In this document: positions 1-9,173 of the stretch, piece by piece
Layout: the number at the start of each line of letters is the position of its first letter
Numbering within the stretch: position 1 is the first letter of the stretch
NCBI GenBank assembly: GCA_003142255.1
Contig: PLLO01000011.1
Location: forward strand, 124,001-188,000
Direction of reading: 5' to 3'
Length of the DNA stretch: 64,000 nt
From: Bacteroidales bacterium
Lineage (GTDB): Bacteria > Bacteroidota > Bacteroidia > Bacteroidales > VadinHA17
Position numbers and translations under genes: made by a program
Notes under the pieces: model-generated
What the model saw: the letters and a program-made list of their open reading frames with translations, nothing else
Database searches by the model: none
What the model was told of the DNA's origin: nothing

Positions 1-1
1 C

Positions 2-2764
2 GACACTGCATCTCCTTTAGCCGTGAAAGCCAAAAATATCCTTGCTCCGTTTATTGATTCTTTAAGTGAATCGAAACAGCAGGTGAGGATAATGTATTAT
101 GGCGATTCCCAGATTGAAGGCGACCGGATAACCTCATACCTGAGGCATGCTTTGAGAGAAGGCAGGAATGGCACCGGCCCGGGACTGTTCCTTCCGGTTA
201 TGCCGGTCATGTACACGAAATCGCTATGGCTGAAATCCTCTGCTTCCTGGAAAAGATATAATTACCTCTCTTACAAGGCAGGAGAGATATCCCATAACAG
301 GTTAGGCCCATTCATGGCTATCTGCAGGTTCCTTCCTCCGGGGGAAATTTCCTCTTCGCCTGAAAAAGCATGGGTGCGGATAAGACCATCTAAATTTGCT
401 GATTCATCATCGGCAAAGTATGATCAGCTCAGGATCTTTTATTCAAACCCGGCTGGCAAGGTCAGTATTAAAGTGACAGCCGATAATGCAAATGTGCTTA
501 CCGACTCACTGAAGAAGAGCCCGGGACTTAACGAAGTGACCTGCAATCTGGATGGGGCAAAAGATATAGTTCTTGAGTTTGAGGGCATGGTAAGTCCGGA
601 TATTTATGGCATCAGCATTGAAAGCAAGGATGGGATAATTGTCGATAATATCCCTCAGCGCGGCAGCGCTGGACTGGAGTTTACGATGACTGATAAGCAA
701 AACCTGCGGGAAACTTACGATAAGCTTCATCCTGACCTTATTATACTGCAATTTGGCCTCAACATTGTCAAAAATGTCCGTAATGATTATTCATACTACA
801 AAAGAGGATTATCTCGCCAGATTGAACGATTGAAGGAGGTGGCTCCCGGAGCTGCGGTAATGGTGATCGGAGTGACGGATATGGCATCAGGCGAAGGTGA
901 CTCTCTTGAATCGTACCGCAATATACCATCAATCATCTTATCGCAGAAGGAGGCTGCAGATCAAGCCGGTGCAATATTCTGGGATTCCTATAGTGCGATG
1001 GGAGGTCAATCATCGATAATAAGCTGGTCGAAGAAAAAACCACCGCTTGCGCAGACCGATTATGTGCACTTTACATACCAGGGAGCAGATACTATCTCAA
1101 AAATGCTTTTCGGATACATTGTCTCCTCTGGCAGAAGGGATACCAGCCTTGAAACCGTAAGACTAGTTCTTCCTGACACTTCAAATGTAACCCTTGCTGA
1201 AACCAAGGTTACACCGAAGGAATCGCCGGTGCAGGCAGGCGGCAAGCTGAGAATGCTAATTTCTGAGATATTCAGTTATGATCCGGACAGACCAATGATC
1301 TTTTCAACCCCGGCATTCTGGATATTTTTCCTGCTGGTAATGGCCGGGTACAGCATAATTTACAGGAAACCATTTATCCGGAATTTCTATCTGCTCATTG
1401 TCAGCCTCTACTTCTATTATAAATCCGGAGGTCTTTTTCTATTCCTTCTGATTCTGGTTACAGTAGTTGATTATACGGCAGGCCTTCTTATTCATCATTC
1501 CCGCAAAAAGGCTTTCAAGCGGCTTTTTATTTTTCTAAGCCTTCTGTCAAACCTCGGAATCCTTGCATATTTCAAGTACACTGGCTTCTTCGTACACACA
1601 ATTAACGACCTTTTCGGAACCGGGATCCAGGTTCATGATTATCTGGCATTGTTCTCAAATCTTCATCTTGGAACCTCATTTGATTTCAATAACATTATCC
1701 TTCCCGTCGGGATCTCGTTTTTTACTTTCCAGTCGCTAAGCTATACTATTGATGTTTATAGGGGGAAGCTGAAGCCGGTCAGGAACATTGTGGATTTTGG
1801 ATTTTATGTCTCGTTTTTTCCTCAGCTGGTTGCAGGGCCTATCGTCAGGGCATCTGAATTTATTCCCCAGCTCTACACAAAGTTCAGCCTGTCGAAACGG
1901 GAATTTGGCTATGCACTCTTCCTTATATGTAAAGGTCTCATTAAGAAGATAATCATATCGGACTTTATTGCCATAAATTTCATAGATCGTGTATTTGACC
2001 TTCCTTCATCATATTCGGGATTTGAGAACCTGATGGCGATATATGGGTATGGTCTCCAGATATATTGCGACTTTTCAGGCTATACCGATATTGCGATAGG
2101 GCTTGGATTGATAATGGGGTTCAGGCTTCCGATCAATTTCAATTCACCGTACAAAGCTTCAAGTATAAGCGATTTCTGGAAGAGATGGCATATCTCGCTC
2201 TCGAGATGGCTGAAAGACTATCTCTATATCTCGCTGGGAGGCAACAGAAAAGGGAAATTCAGGACCTATGTAAACCTTATGATAACCATGTTGCTTGGCG
2301 GATTATGGCATGGTGCAGCCCTGAGGTTTATAATATGGGGTGGGCTGCATGGCATTGGGCTGGTTTTTAACAGGATATGGAATTCAATTTTTGGAGACAG
2401 GCTGACTTCCGGCCGTTTTGGACGTGCCATTGCTGTCTTCATAACATTCAATTTTGTAAGTTTCTGCTGGATCTTTTTCAGGGCACCTGATATGAGCAGT
2501 GCAATAACTATGCTGAGGCAGATAACTGGAAGCTTCTCTCCAGGTTCATACCTTACCGTATTGCCTGCTTACGGCAACGTCTTCATGCTTATTTTAGCAG
2601 GTTACATAATTCATCTCCTTCCGGAAAAAATCAAGGAGTCATACAGGGGTCTCTTCATCAGCATCCCGCTGGCAGCAAAGCTTGCCGTCATATTGGTTGT
2701 CGCCATATTGCTTCTGCAGATGAGAACGGCTGAAGTAATGCCGTTTATATATTTCCGGTTCTGA
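2..2764 (+). CDS. SGNH-hydrolase/MBOAT fusion O-acyltransferase (5' partial)
   Basis: This is probably a membrane O-acyltransferase that acetylates an extracytoplasmic polysaccharide. Numbering is from a GTG at 23; the frame is open to the window edge, so the true start is probably upstream. The N-terminal ~370 residues look like an SGNH hydrolase: GDS at 27-29 (candidate Ser29), QFGLN as the block III equivalent, and D346-x2-H349. A hydrophobic region from about 415 then leads into an AlgI/DltB-like MBOAT domain with several membrane segments and the GLWHG motif (His763, the expected catalytic His). In alginate-type systems the MBOAT (AlgI) and SGNH (AlgJ/AlgX) parts are separate proteins; here they are one chain. 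The substrate is unknown. The next gene, hydF, is convergent with an 8-base gap and appears unrelated. Confidence 0.85.
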   Translation, partial: DTASPLAVKAKNILAPFIDSLSESKQQVRIMYYGDSQIEGDRITSYLRHALREGRNGTGPGLFLPVMPVMYTKSLWLKSSASWKRYNYLSYKAGEISHNRLGPFMAICRFLPPGEISSSPEKAWVRIRPSKFADSSSAKYDQLRIFYSNPAGKVSIKVTADNANVLTDSLKKSPGLNEVTCNLDGAKDIVLEFEGMVSPDIYGISIESKDGIIVDNIPQRGSAGLEFTMTDKQNLRETYDKLHPDLIILQFGLNIVKNVRNDYSYYKRGLSRQIERLKEVAPGAAVMVIGVTDMASGEGDSLESYRNIPSIILSQKEAADQAGAIFWDSYSAMGGQSSIISWSKKKPPLAQTDYVHFTYQGADTISKMLFGYIVSSGRRDTSLETVRLVLPDTSNVTLAETKVTPKESPVQAGGKLRMLISEIFSYDPDRPMIFSTPAFWIFFLLVMAGYSIIYRKPFIRNFYLLIVSLYFYYKSGGLFLFLLILVTVVDYTAGLLIHHSRKKAFKRLFIFLSLLSNLGILAYFKYTGFFVHTINDLFGTGIQVHDYLALFSNLHLGTSFDFNNIILPVGISFFTFQSLSYTIDVYRGKLKPVRNIVDFGFYVSFFPQLVAGPIVRASEFIPQLYTKFSLSKREFGYALFLICKGLIKKIIISDFIAINFIDRVFDLPSSYSGFENLMAIYGYGLQIYCDFSGYTDIAIGLGLIMGFRLPINFNSPYKASSISDFWKRWHISLSRWLKDYLYISLGGNRKGKFRTYVNLMITMLLGGLWHGAALRFIIWGGLHGIGLVFNRIWNSIFGDRLTSGRFGRAIAVFITFNFVSFCWIFFRAPDMSSAITMLRQITGSFSPGSYLTVLPAYGNVFMLILAGYIIHLLPEKIKESYRGLFISIPLAAKLAVILVVAILLLQMRTAEVMPFIYFRF

Positions 2765-2772
2765 TCACCGGT

Positions 2773-4002
2773 TTACAGGTAGTTTTCCTCGTCACCAGCC
2801 TCTTCCACAAAGGGTGCGATTGCTCTTTTGTATACGCCCTGAACATATGCGATCGCCATTCCATAATTTGTAATTGGGATGCCGGCTTTTATTGCCGGCT
2901 GTAGCCGGTTATGCAGCTGTTTTCTTGTTATCATGCACCCGCCGCACTGGATAAGGAGTGCATAATCGGTTATTGGACGGGGCAGCATGTCGAGGCCTGC
3001 CACAACATCATATTTAATTTTTTTGCCGGTGAAATTTGTTATCCACCTGGGGATCTTTGTCCTTCCGATATCGTCGCAAGCCACATGATGTGAACATGAT
3101 TCAAGTAGAAGCACCCTGTCGCCATCCTTAAGCTCAGATATCTTAGGGGTTCCTTTCAGGTAATTTTCAAAATCACCCTTGAACCTTGCAAGCAAAATGC
3201 TGAAGCTTGTAAGCGGAATATCATTAGGTATTGAGGCATCGGCTTTTACGAAGACCTGAGAATCAGTTATTGCAAGCGCAGGCCTGATACCTGTTTTTTT
3301 GAGGAAGGCATCCACTTCCCTCTCCTTAAGTACAATAGCAACAGCATCATTATCAAGGATATCCCTTATCGCCTGTACCTGCGGCAGTATCAGTCTCCCC
3401 TCAGGTGCTTCCACATCGATGGGGGTGATCAGGATAACGATATCGCCATATTTGATGAGGTCGCCAAGAAGGGCAGGGGCTCTCAGGGAATGCTCGGGAA
3501 TAGTAATGCGGATCAGATTGATAAGCTCCTCAAAATTCCGCCTGTCCGCAACGGAAAACTCAAATAAGTCCGCACCGCTTCTTTCCTTTACTTTTTTTAT
3601 AAAACCGGCATTGGGGACGCTGAGATCCGACTTATTATGAATAATTATGAATGGAGTATCATTTAATCTGAATTTACTTACGAGGTCGTCTTCAGATTCT
3701 CCCCAGAAGTTATCGGTTACAACAAGCAAGGCGAGATCGATGGTATCAAGAGTCCTGAGGGTCCTTTCGACTCTTTTTGTGCCAAGTTCACCGGAATCGT
3801 CTATACCGGCAGTATCTACGAGTATAACAGGTCCGAAGCCGGTGATCTCAAATGATTTCCTGACCGGGTCGGTTGTTGTTCCTGCCTGCCCGGAGACAAT
3901 GGCAATATCCTGTCCGGCAAGGCAGTTTATCAGACTGCTTTTTCCATTGTTACGCCTGCCATAGATACCGATATGAGGTTTTGACTCTTTTCCTCTTGAC
4001 AT
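2773..4002 (-). CDS. hydF: [FeFe]-hydrogenase H-cluster maturation GTPase HydF
   Basis: HydF is the scaffold that carries the 2Fe subcluster precursor and delivers it to apo-hydrogenase. The protein has 409 residues, the usual length. An N-terminal Era/TrmE-type G domain has a P-loop at 15-22 (GRRNNGKS), DTAG, and NKSD. A middle dimerisation domain is followed by the C-terminal cluster-binding domain. The [4Fe-4S] ligand pattern CxH...CxxC is complete: C303-S-H305 and C353-G-G-C356, 47 residues apart. The gene is last in a minus-strand run behind aspA (40-base gap) and a response regulator. HydE, HydG and the hydrogenase are not in this window, so they must be encoded elsewhere. Identification is firm. 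Confidence 0.95.
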   Translation of the reverse strand: MSRGKESKPHIGIYGRRNNGKSSLINCLAGQDIAIVSGQAGTTTDPVRKSFEITGFGPVILVDTAGIDDSGELGTKRVERTLRTLDTIDLALLVVTDNFWGESEDDLVSKFRLNDTPFIIIHNKSDLSVPNAGFIKKVKERSGADLFEFSVADRRNFEELINLIRITIPEHSLRAPALLGDLIKYGDIVILITPIDVEAPEGRLILPQVQAIRDILDNDAVAIVLKEREVDAFLKKTGIRPALAITDSQVFVKADASIPNDIPLTSFSILLARFKGDFENYLKGTPKISELKDGDRVLLLESCSHHVACDDIGRTKIPRWITNFTGKKIKYDVVAGLDMLPRPITDYALLIQCGGCMITRKQLHNRLQPAIKAGIPITNYGMAIAYVQGVYKRAIAPFVEEAGDEENYL

Positions 4003-4042
4003 CTGAAAAGATATTTAGCACAAAATTAACAATTATCGCTAT

Positions 4043-5485
4043 TTAAAGTTCATCGAGTGAAAACCCGAGCTTAAGCAAGTTGCCCGCCTGAAGGATGGTT
4101 TTCAGCTTTTCATCATCGATGGCTTTCAGAATACGATTGGCTTCGAAGATATTTATCTTCTTTTTCTTCATCAGCGATGCTACTTCAGCTGCTTTATGGT
4201 AGCCTATATATGGGCTCAGCGCAGTTGATACTGACGGACTGAAAATAAGTGCGTTATACCCGGCTGTTTCATTTACAACCAGCCCCGAAAAGAGATTGGC
4301 AAGCAATGTTGAGTTGCAGGAAATCAGCAGGTTGAGGCTTTCAATAACTGAGCAGCCGATAACCGGCAGGTAAGCATTAAGTTCAAAAGCGCCCTGTCCG
4401 CAGAGCGAGCTAATCAGGCTATCATTGGAGTAAACCTTATGTGCGGCGGAGATAACGAATTCCGGTATGACCGGGTTGATCTTCCCAGGCATTATTGAGC
4501 TGCCAACCTGTTTTTCAGGTATGGTTATGCTCTTTTCGCCTGCAATGTCTGAGGCAAGCAGTCTCAGGTCCGATGATATCTTCTCGAGGTTTACAGCATG
4601 AGCCTTCAAAGTGGCATGGATTTCAACCCATTTATCAGTATTTGACGTTGCATCGGAAAGGTTTTCACTGTGTGAGACCTTCATCCCCGTGAGTGCCCTT
4701 AATTCAGGAACAACCTCCATGATGAAAAAGCGCGGAATGGCTATTCCTGTTCCTATAGCGCCACCGCCCAGGTTGACCTGCCTGATCCTCTCGAAACACT
4801 TCGAAACCCTCCACCAGTCACGCGAAAGAGCTTCATTGTATGCGCTGAAAAGCAGTCCGAAAGAGGAAGGAACAGCTTCCTGCAGCTGAGTATAACCAGG
4901 ACGGAGCTTCTCCCTGTTCTGCTTTTCGAATGTTTCAACTTTCTGCCTCAGGAGGTTGATTTTTTCCTCAAGCTCCTGCAATAATTTTATTGAAGCTACC
5001 GTGAGGGCGGTTGGAATAACATCATTTGTAGACTGGTAAATATTTGAGTGTGATGTGGGATCGATATAAGTGTAATCGCCACACTTATTTCCGGTTTTCA
5101 GAAGCGCGGCATTGGCAATTATTTCGTTGATATTCATATTAATGCTGGTCCCGGCGCCTCCCTGAACCCCGGGAACAATGAAATTATCGAAATACTTTCC
5201 TTCAGCTACTTCTCCGCCGGCAGCAATTAGTGCATCAAGGATTTCGTCATTTATTGGCTTAAATGGAAGATCATTCCCTAGTTTTTTAACAGCGGCATCC
5301 CTGAATTTCCTATAGGTCCTGTAACAAGCAACCTTAACAATACCTACAGCCTGATACCATTCAACCGGGAAAGGAGTATTGCCAGGAAAATTATCTTTTG
5401 CCCTTACGGCATGAATGCCATAGAGTGCATCGGCAGGGATCTTTTTTTCGCCGAGCGCATCTTTTTCTATCCTGTAAATGCTCAT
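4043..5485 (-). CDS. aspA: Aspartate ammonia-lyase
   Basis: The enzyme interconverts L-aspartate with fumarate and ammonia in the cytoplasm. The 480-residue length and the fumarase/aspartase signature GSSIMPGKINP (the flexible catalytic loop) identify the superfamily. The aspartase call rather than fumarase rests on overall resemblance and on context. The start overlaps the stop of the upstream response-regulator gene by four bases (ATGA), which suggests translational coupling, and hydF follows 40 bases later. Aspartate ammonia-lyase genes recur beside hydE/hydF/hydG in published gene neighbourhoods, so a role in supplying ammonia or nitrogen for H-cluster assembly, as well as fumarate respiration, is plausible. 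That link is inference here. Confidence 0.9.
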   Translation of the reverse strand: MSIYRIEKDALGEKKIPADALYGIHAVRAKDNFPGNTPFPVEWYQAVGIVKVACYRTYRKFRDAAVKKLGNDLPFKPINDEILDALIAAGGEVAEGKYFDNFIVPGVQGGAGTSINMNINEIIANAALLKTGNKCGDYTYIDPTSHSNIYQSTNDVIPTALTVASIKLLQELEEKINLLRQKVETFEKQNREKLRPGYTQLQEAVPSSFGLLFSAYNEALSRDWWRVSKCFERIRQVNLGGGAIGTGIAIPRFFIMEVVPELRALTGMKVSHSENLSDATSNTDKWVEIHATLKAHAVNLEKISSDLRLLASDIAGEKSITIPEKQVGSSIMPGKINPVIPEFVISAAHKVYSNDSLISSLCGQGAFELNAYLPVIGCSVIESLNLLISCNSTLLANLFSGLVVNETAGYNALIFSPSVSTALSPYIGYHKAAEVASLMKKKKINIFEANRILKAIDDEKLKTILQAGNLLKLGFSLDEL

Positions 5486-6657
5486 ATACTGAATCCGGAC
5501 ACTGGTCCTGCGTAAGCGATAACATCGGCTCCGGAGATACTATCCCTGGATAGGATGATCAATCTTTCGATGACATTTCGGAATTCCCTTATATTACCTG
5601 TCCAGGTTATTTTCTGAAGCTCCTTTATTGCGTCTTTTTTTATTGTTTTAGGGCTCATTCCATACTCCTTGCAGATGAGGGAGTTAAAATGCTCTGCCAG
5701 GAGCGGAATATCCTCCTCGCGCTCATTGAGAGATGGCACATGAATGAGAATGACACTGAGTCTGTGATACAGGTCTTCCCTGAAGTTGTTCGATTCGATT
5801 TCTTTCCTGATATTCTTATTAGTGGCTGTAATAACCCTTACATTCACCTGGATGTCCTTATCGGAGCCAACCCTTGTTATCCTGTTTTCCTGGAGTGCCC
5901 TCAGAACTTTAGACTGGGCTGGAAGGCTCATATCGCCGATCTCGTCGAGGAAAAGGGTTCCGCCATTTGCCTGTTCAAATTTGCCAATATGCTGCTTCAC
6001 GGCAGAAGTGAATGATCCCTTTTCATGTCCGAACAGCTCGCTCTCAATCAGTTCAGAGGGAATGGCTGCGCAGTTCACCTCCACGAAGGGCCCTTTTGCC
6101 CTGCTGCTCTTTTCATGTATCTGGTGAGCCACGAGTTCCTTCCCGGTACCGTTGGCGCCTGTTATAAGGATCCTTGCTTCGGTAGGAGCAACGCGGTCGA
6201 TCATCTCCTTTACCTTCATAATGGCATCCGACTCCCCGACAATCTCATACATTTTACTGACCTTGCTTTTCAGAACCTGGGTCTGAGTAATCAGAGTCGA
6301 TTTATCCATTGCATTGCGGATAGTAATGAGAAGGCGGTTGAGGTCGAGTGGTTTCTCAAGGAAGTCATATGCTCCCTTTTTTATTGCTTCAACGGCAGTA
6401 TCAATATTTCCGTGTCCCGAAATCATGATGACGGGAGTGACCGATGAAATGTCCATCAGCTTCTGCAGAACTTCAATGCCATCCATCTTTTGCATCTTGA
6501 TGTCGCATAGCACCACATCATAGGAGTTGCCTGAAAAAAGTTCTATACCGGCGGTTCCGCTTTCAGCAAGGTCGACTTCATATTTCTCATACTCAAGGAC
6601 ATCTTTCAGTGTGTTCCGGATGGCCTTCTCATCGTCGATAACAAGAATCTTTGACAT
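5482..6657 (-). CDS. NtrC-like response regulator without a C-terminal DNA-binding domain
   Basis: This is a two-component response regulator of 391 residues. The receiver domain covers about 1-120 with the phospho-acceptor Asp52. An AAA+ sigma-54-interaction domain follows (about 135-370) with Walker A GANGTGKE and Walker B in GGTLFLDEIGD. The loop that normally reads GAFTGA and contacts sigma-54 reads GSFTSA. The protein ends about 20 residues after the AAA+ lid (NIREFRNVIERL), so the usual Fis-type helix-turn-helix is absent. I recall similar short proteins in many Bacteroidota, so this is probably a natural family rather than a broken gene. No sensor kinase is adjacent. The stop overlaps the aspA start by four bases. 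Confidence 0.88.
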   Translation of the reverse strand: MSKILVIDDEKAIRNTLKDVLEYEKYEVDLAESGTAGIELFSGNSYDVVLCDIKMQKMDGIEVLQKLMDISSVTPVIMISGHGNIDTAVEAIKKGAYDFLEKPLDLNRLLITIRNAMDKSTLITQTQVLKSKVSKMYEIVGESDAIMKVKEMIDRVAPTEARILITGANGTGKELVAHQIHEKSSRAKGPFVEVNCAAIPSELIESELFGHEKGSFTSAVKQHIGKFEQANGGTLFLDEIGDMSLPAQSKVLRALQENRITRVGSDKDIQVNVRVITATNKNIRKEIESNNFREDLYHRLSVILIHVPSLNEREEDIPLLAEHFNSLICKEYGMSPKTIKKDAIKELQKITWTGNIREFRNVIERLIILSRDSISGADVIAYAGPVSGFSI

Positions 6658-6687
6658 ATTATTTTCGTTAAATCAACCCACCCCTCC

Positions 6688-6702
6688 TTCCGCTTTGCGG
6701 AA
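6688..6702. repeat. Short GC-rich palindrome in the gap upstream of the response regulator
   Basis: TTCCGC-ttt-GCGGAA forms a six-base-pair hairpin preceded by a C-rich run (about 6677-6687). It resembles the other C-rich/G-rich palindromes of this window (24550-24640, 34132-34150, 37524-37539, 41555-41630, 46341-46438, 54164-54210). The rest of the 6658-6804 gap is AT-rich and I see no gene in it. Confidence 0.5.
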
Positions 6703-6804
6703 TCTTCACTTTGTTTCGACTTCCAGGGAAGGGATCCTTTTATTATCAACCCTTTATTAAATAATTATGGATTTACTTTTATCTTTTTCCTTTTGTCTTT
6801 TATC

Positions 6805-8178
6805 TTAACCACTATATCTCAGCCACTTCCATATTTCCTTCCACGAGGATTTCTTTCCGTACATGAGAATACCGGTCCTGTAAACCTTGGCCGCCATCCA
6901 TACAAATGCAAGGAATGTGATTATCATTATAACCATTGATACTGCTATCTGCCAGTAAGGAACACCAAACGGTATCCTGGCCATCATTACTATCGGTGAG
7001 GTAAGGGGAATCATTGAGAACCAGAATGAAATGGAGCTTTCAGGGTTCTGCATTGTTCCCATTGCCACAAAAAGCCCAAGGATGATCGGGATTGTCACAG
7101 GAAGCATAAACTGCTGTGTCTCTGTTTCGTTATCGACAGCTGAACCGATTGCCGCAAAAATTGAGGCATAAAGCAGGTACCCGGTGATAAAATAGAAGAT
7201 GAATGAGGTTATTATCAGCAGCCAGTCCTGGTTCATTGCATTATCGAACATTTTTGAGACTTCGGCAAGCTGCGGATTGACCTCTGCAGGCTTATTTGCT
7301 GAAGTTGTTCCAGTGGTCTGCTGCAGCTGGTTGTCGGCCATAACGCTCTGTGGTATCATCTGGGTTACTACGCCAACGCTGCTCTTTTTAAGCACAGTTG
7401 TCTTTACCACGCCAACGATCGCCGCAGTAAGGAAGATCCAGATAAGGAACTGGGTTAATCCAACAAGTGCAATCCCGAGGATTTTACCCATCATTAGTTG
7501 GACAGGCTTGACTGACGAAACGATAACTTCTACGACCCTGCTTGTTTTTTCCTCGATTACACCTCTCATTACCTGTGCCCCGAACATGAAAACAAGCATG
7601 TACATCAGAAATCCTCCGATATATGCCACTGCCATTGCTATTCCGGTACTTGTTTCAGTTGCCTTGCCGGAATCATCAATTTTAATCGTCTGCACCGAGA
7701 CTTTTGTCCTGATGCTCTTCAGAATATCATCAAGATCCTTTATGTTGTAACCAAGCAGCTTTTGTCTCTCTATCTCTTTTTCAAGAGAGCTTTCAATGTG
7801 TTCAAGAAGATCAATTGGCGGTTGATTTTTTGAGAATAGCTGGATTGCATTTGGAGTGGTGGAGACTTCCGGAGAAATATACAGAATACCATAATATCCC
7901 GCCTGCTGGAAGTTCTTCTTAAGGTCATTCATATCTACATTATCGAGATAAACGTACTCAGCATCTTTTGTATTTGTGATGGCATTTTTGAATACGACAG
8001 CTCCATCTCCAACCACAGCAATCTTTTTGAATTGCTTGTCCTTATTCAGCATCAGGAGAGTAGGAAGGACGACCATGGAAGCCATAAAGACGGGGGCCAG
8101 AAGAGTCATTATGATAAATGACTTTTTTCTTACTCTTGTAACATACTCCCTTTTTATTATAACAGATACCTTATTCAT
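6805..8178 (-). CDS. ABC-2 type transporter permease (NatB-like)
   Basis: This is the membrane half of an ABC exporter. The 457-residue protein has an N-terminal membrane anchor after a basic leader (about 20-42), a large extracytoplasmic loop, and a C-terminal block of five or so hydrophobic segments from about residue 180. This is the layout of the NatB/YhaP ABC-2 family. The start lies 31 bases after the stop of the ATPase gene at 8210, so the two form a bicistronic unit. The family includes Na+ exporters and lipid or peptide exporters; the substrate cannot be told from sequence. Confidence 0.85.
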   Translation of the reverse strand: MNKVSVIIKREYVTRVRKKSFIIMTLLAPVFMASMVVLPTLLMLNKDKQFKKIAVVGDGAVVFKNAITNTKDAEYVYLDNVDMNDLKKNFQQAGYYGILYISPEVSTTPNAIQLFSKNQPPIDLLEHIESSLEKEIERQKLLGYNIKDLDDILKSIRTKVSVQTIKIDDSGKATETSTGIAMAVAYIGGFLMYMLVFMFGAQVMRGVIEEKTSRVVEVIVSSVKPVQLMMGKILGIALVGLTQFLIWIFLTAAIVGVVKTTVLKKSSVGVVTQMIPQSVMADNQLQQTTGTTSANKPAEVNPQLAEVSKMFDNAMNQDWLLIITSFIFYFITGYLLYASIFAAIGSAVDNETETQQFMLPVTIPIILGLFVAMGTMQNPESSISFWFSMIPLTSPIVMMARIPFGVPYWQIAVSMVIMIITFLAFVWMAAKVYRTGILMYGKKSSWKEIWKWLRYSG

Positions 8179-8209
8179 AATCTTGATATTTCAATGTTAA
8201 AAGCGGGTA

Positions 8210-9118
8210 TTAATTCTTTGATTCGACCACCCTGATGAATATTTCATTCATGGAAGGAAGAGCAGGGTTGAAGGAGACTATCGTCCCTGATTTCATAAGG
8301 TTATTCAGGATCTCATTTGTTCCAATGGTGACTGTGGTCTTGAGCCTTATTGTACTAATTCCATTGTCGGACTCCTGCTTAAGGATCTGGTACTGACCAT
8401 TTTCCTCTATTTTGACATCCCCGTTAAAGACGAGATCATATTCATTTGCAGCCCAGTTCCTGCGTATCTCATCGACACTGCCCTCAAGTATTGTCTGCGC
8501 TTTGTTAATGAGGGTGATATTATCACAGAGCTCTTCAACCGATGCCATATTGTGGGTCGAAAAGATTATTGTAGCTCCCCGTTCTCTCAGGAAGAGGATC
8601 TCGTTCTTTATTGTGTTGGCATTTAAAGGGTCGAAGCCTGTGAAAGGCTCATCGAAGATGATAAGCCTGGGCTCATGAAGAATAGTTATTATGAACTGAA
8701 CTTTCTGCTGCATGCCTTTTGAAAGCTCTTCAACTTTCTTTCCCCACCAGTCGACAATATCGAGTTTTTTAAACCAGTATTTAAGCCTTCTCATTGCCTC
8801 AGCTTTTGAAAGTCCTTTAAGCTGAGCAAAGTAGAGAGCCTGCTCGCCAACTTTCATTTTCCTGTAAAGGCCCCTTTCTTCCGGTAGGTAACCGATAGAT
8901 AGGACATCTTCAGGCATCAGTTTCTTGCCGTTCAGGAAGAGTTCACCGGTATCAGGACCGGTTATCTGGTTGATGATGCGGATAAGGGTTGTCTTACCGG
9001 CACCATTTGGTCCAAGCAGGCCGTATATGCATTGTTCAGGCACTGAGATACTTACATTATCCAGCGCCTTGAAGCTGCCGAACTGTTTGGATACATTCCT
9101 TGCTTCAAAGAGTGACAT
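8210..9118 (-). CDS. ABC transporter ATP-binding protein (NatA-like)
   Basis: This is the ATPase partner of the permease encoded just downstream. The 302-residue protein has Walker A GPNGAGKT, the signature LSKGMQQK, Walker B LIIFDEP and the switch His in STHNM. A C-terminal extension of about 90 residues after the nucleotide-binding domain is typical of the CcmA/NatA group. It is the first gene of a two-gene unit, 55 bases from dnaJ. The substrate is unknown. Confidence 0.9.
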   Translation of the reverse strand: MSLFEARNVSKQFGSFKALDNVSISVPEQCIYGLLGPNGAGKTTLIRIINQITGPDTGELFLNGKKLMPEDVLSIGYLPEERGLYRKMKVGEQALYFAQLKGLSKAEAMRRLKYWFKKLDIVDWWGKKVEELSKGMQQKVQFIITILHEPRLIIFDEPFTGFDPLNANTIKNEILFLRERGATIIFSTHNMASVEELCDNITLINKAQTILEGSVDEIRRNWAANEYDLVFNGDVKIEENGQYQILKQESDNGISTIRLKTTVTIGTNEILNNLMKSGTIVSFNPALPSMNEIFIRVVESKN

Positions 9119-9173
9119 AAAAGAATAATTAGTTTTTAAAATGAGGAGTAAATATATGAAATCTATTGATTTC

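Noticed and set aside
2065-2370. Overlapping open frames on either strand inside MBOAT, GH, RND, UvrD and ribosomal genes
   Set aside because: All lie within well-supported genes in another frame and show no domain or signal of their own.
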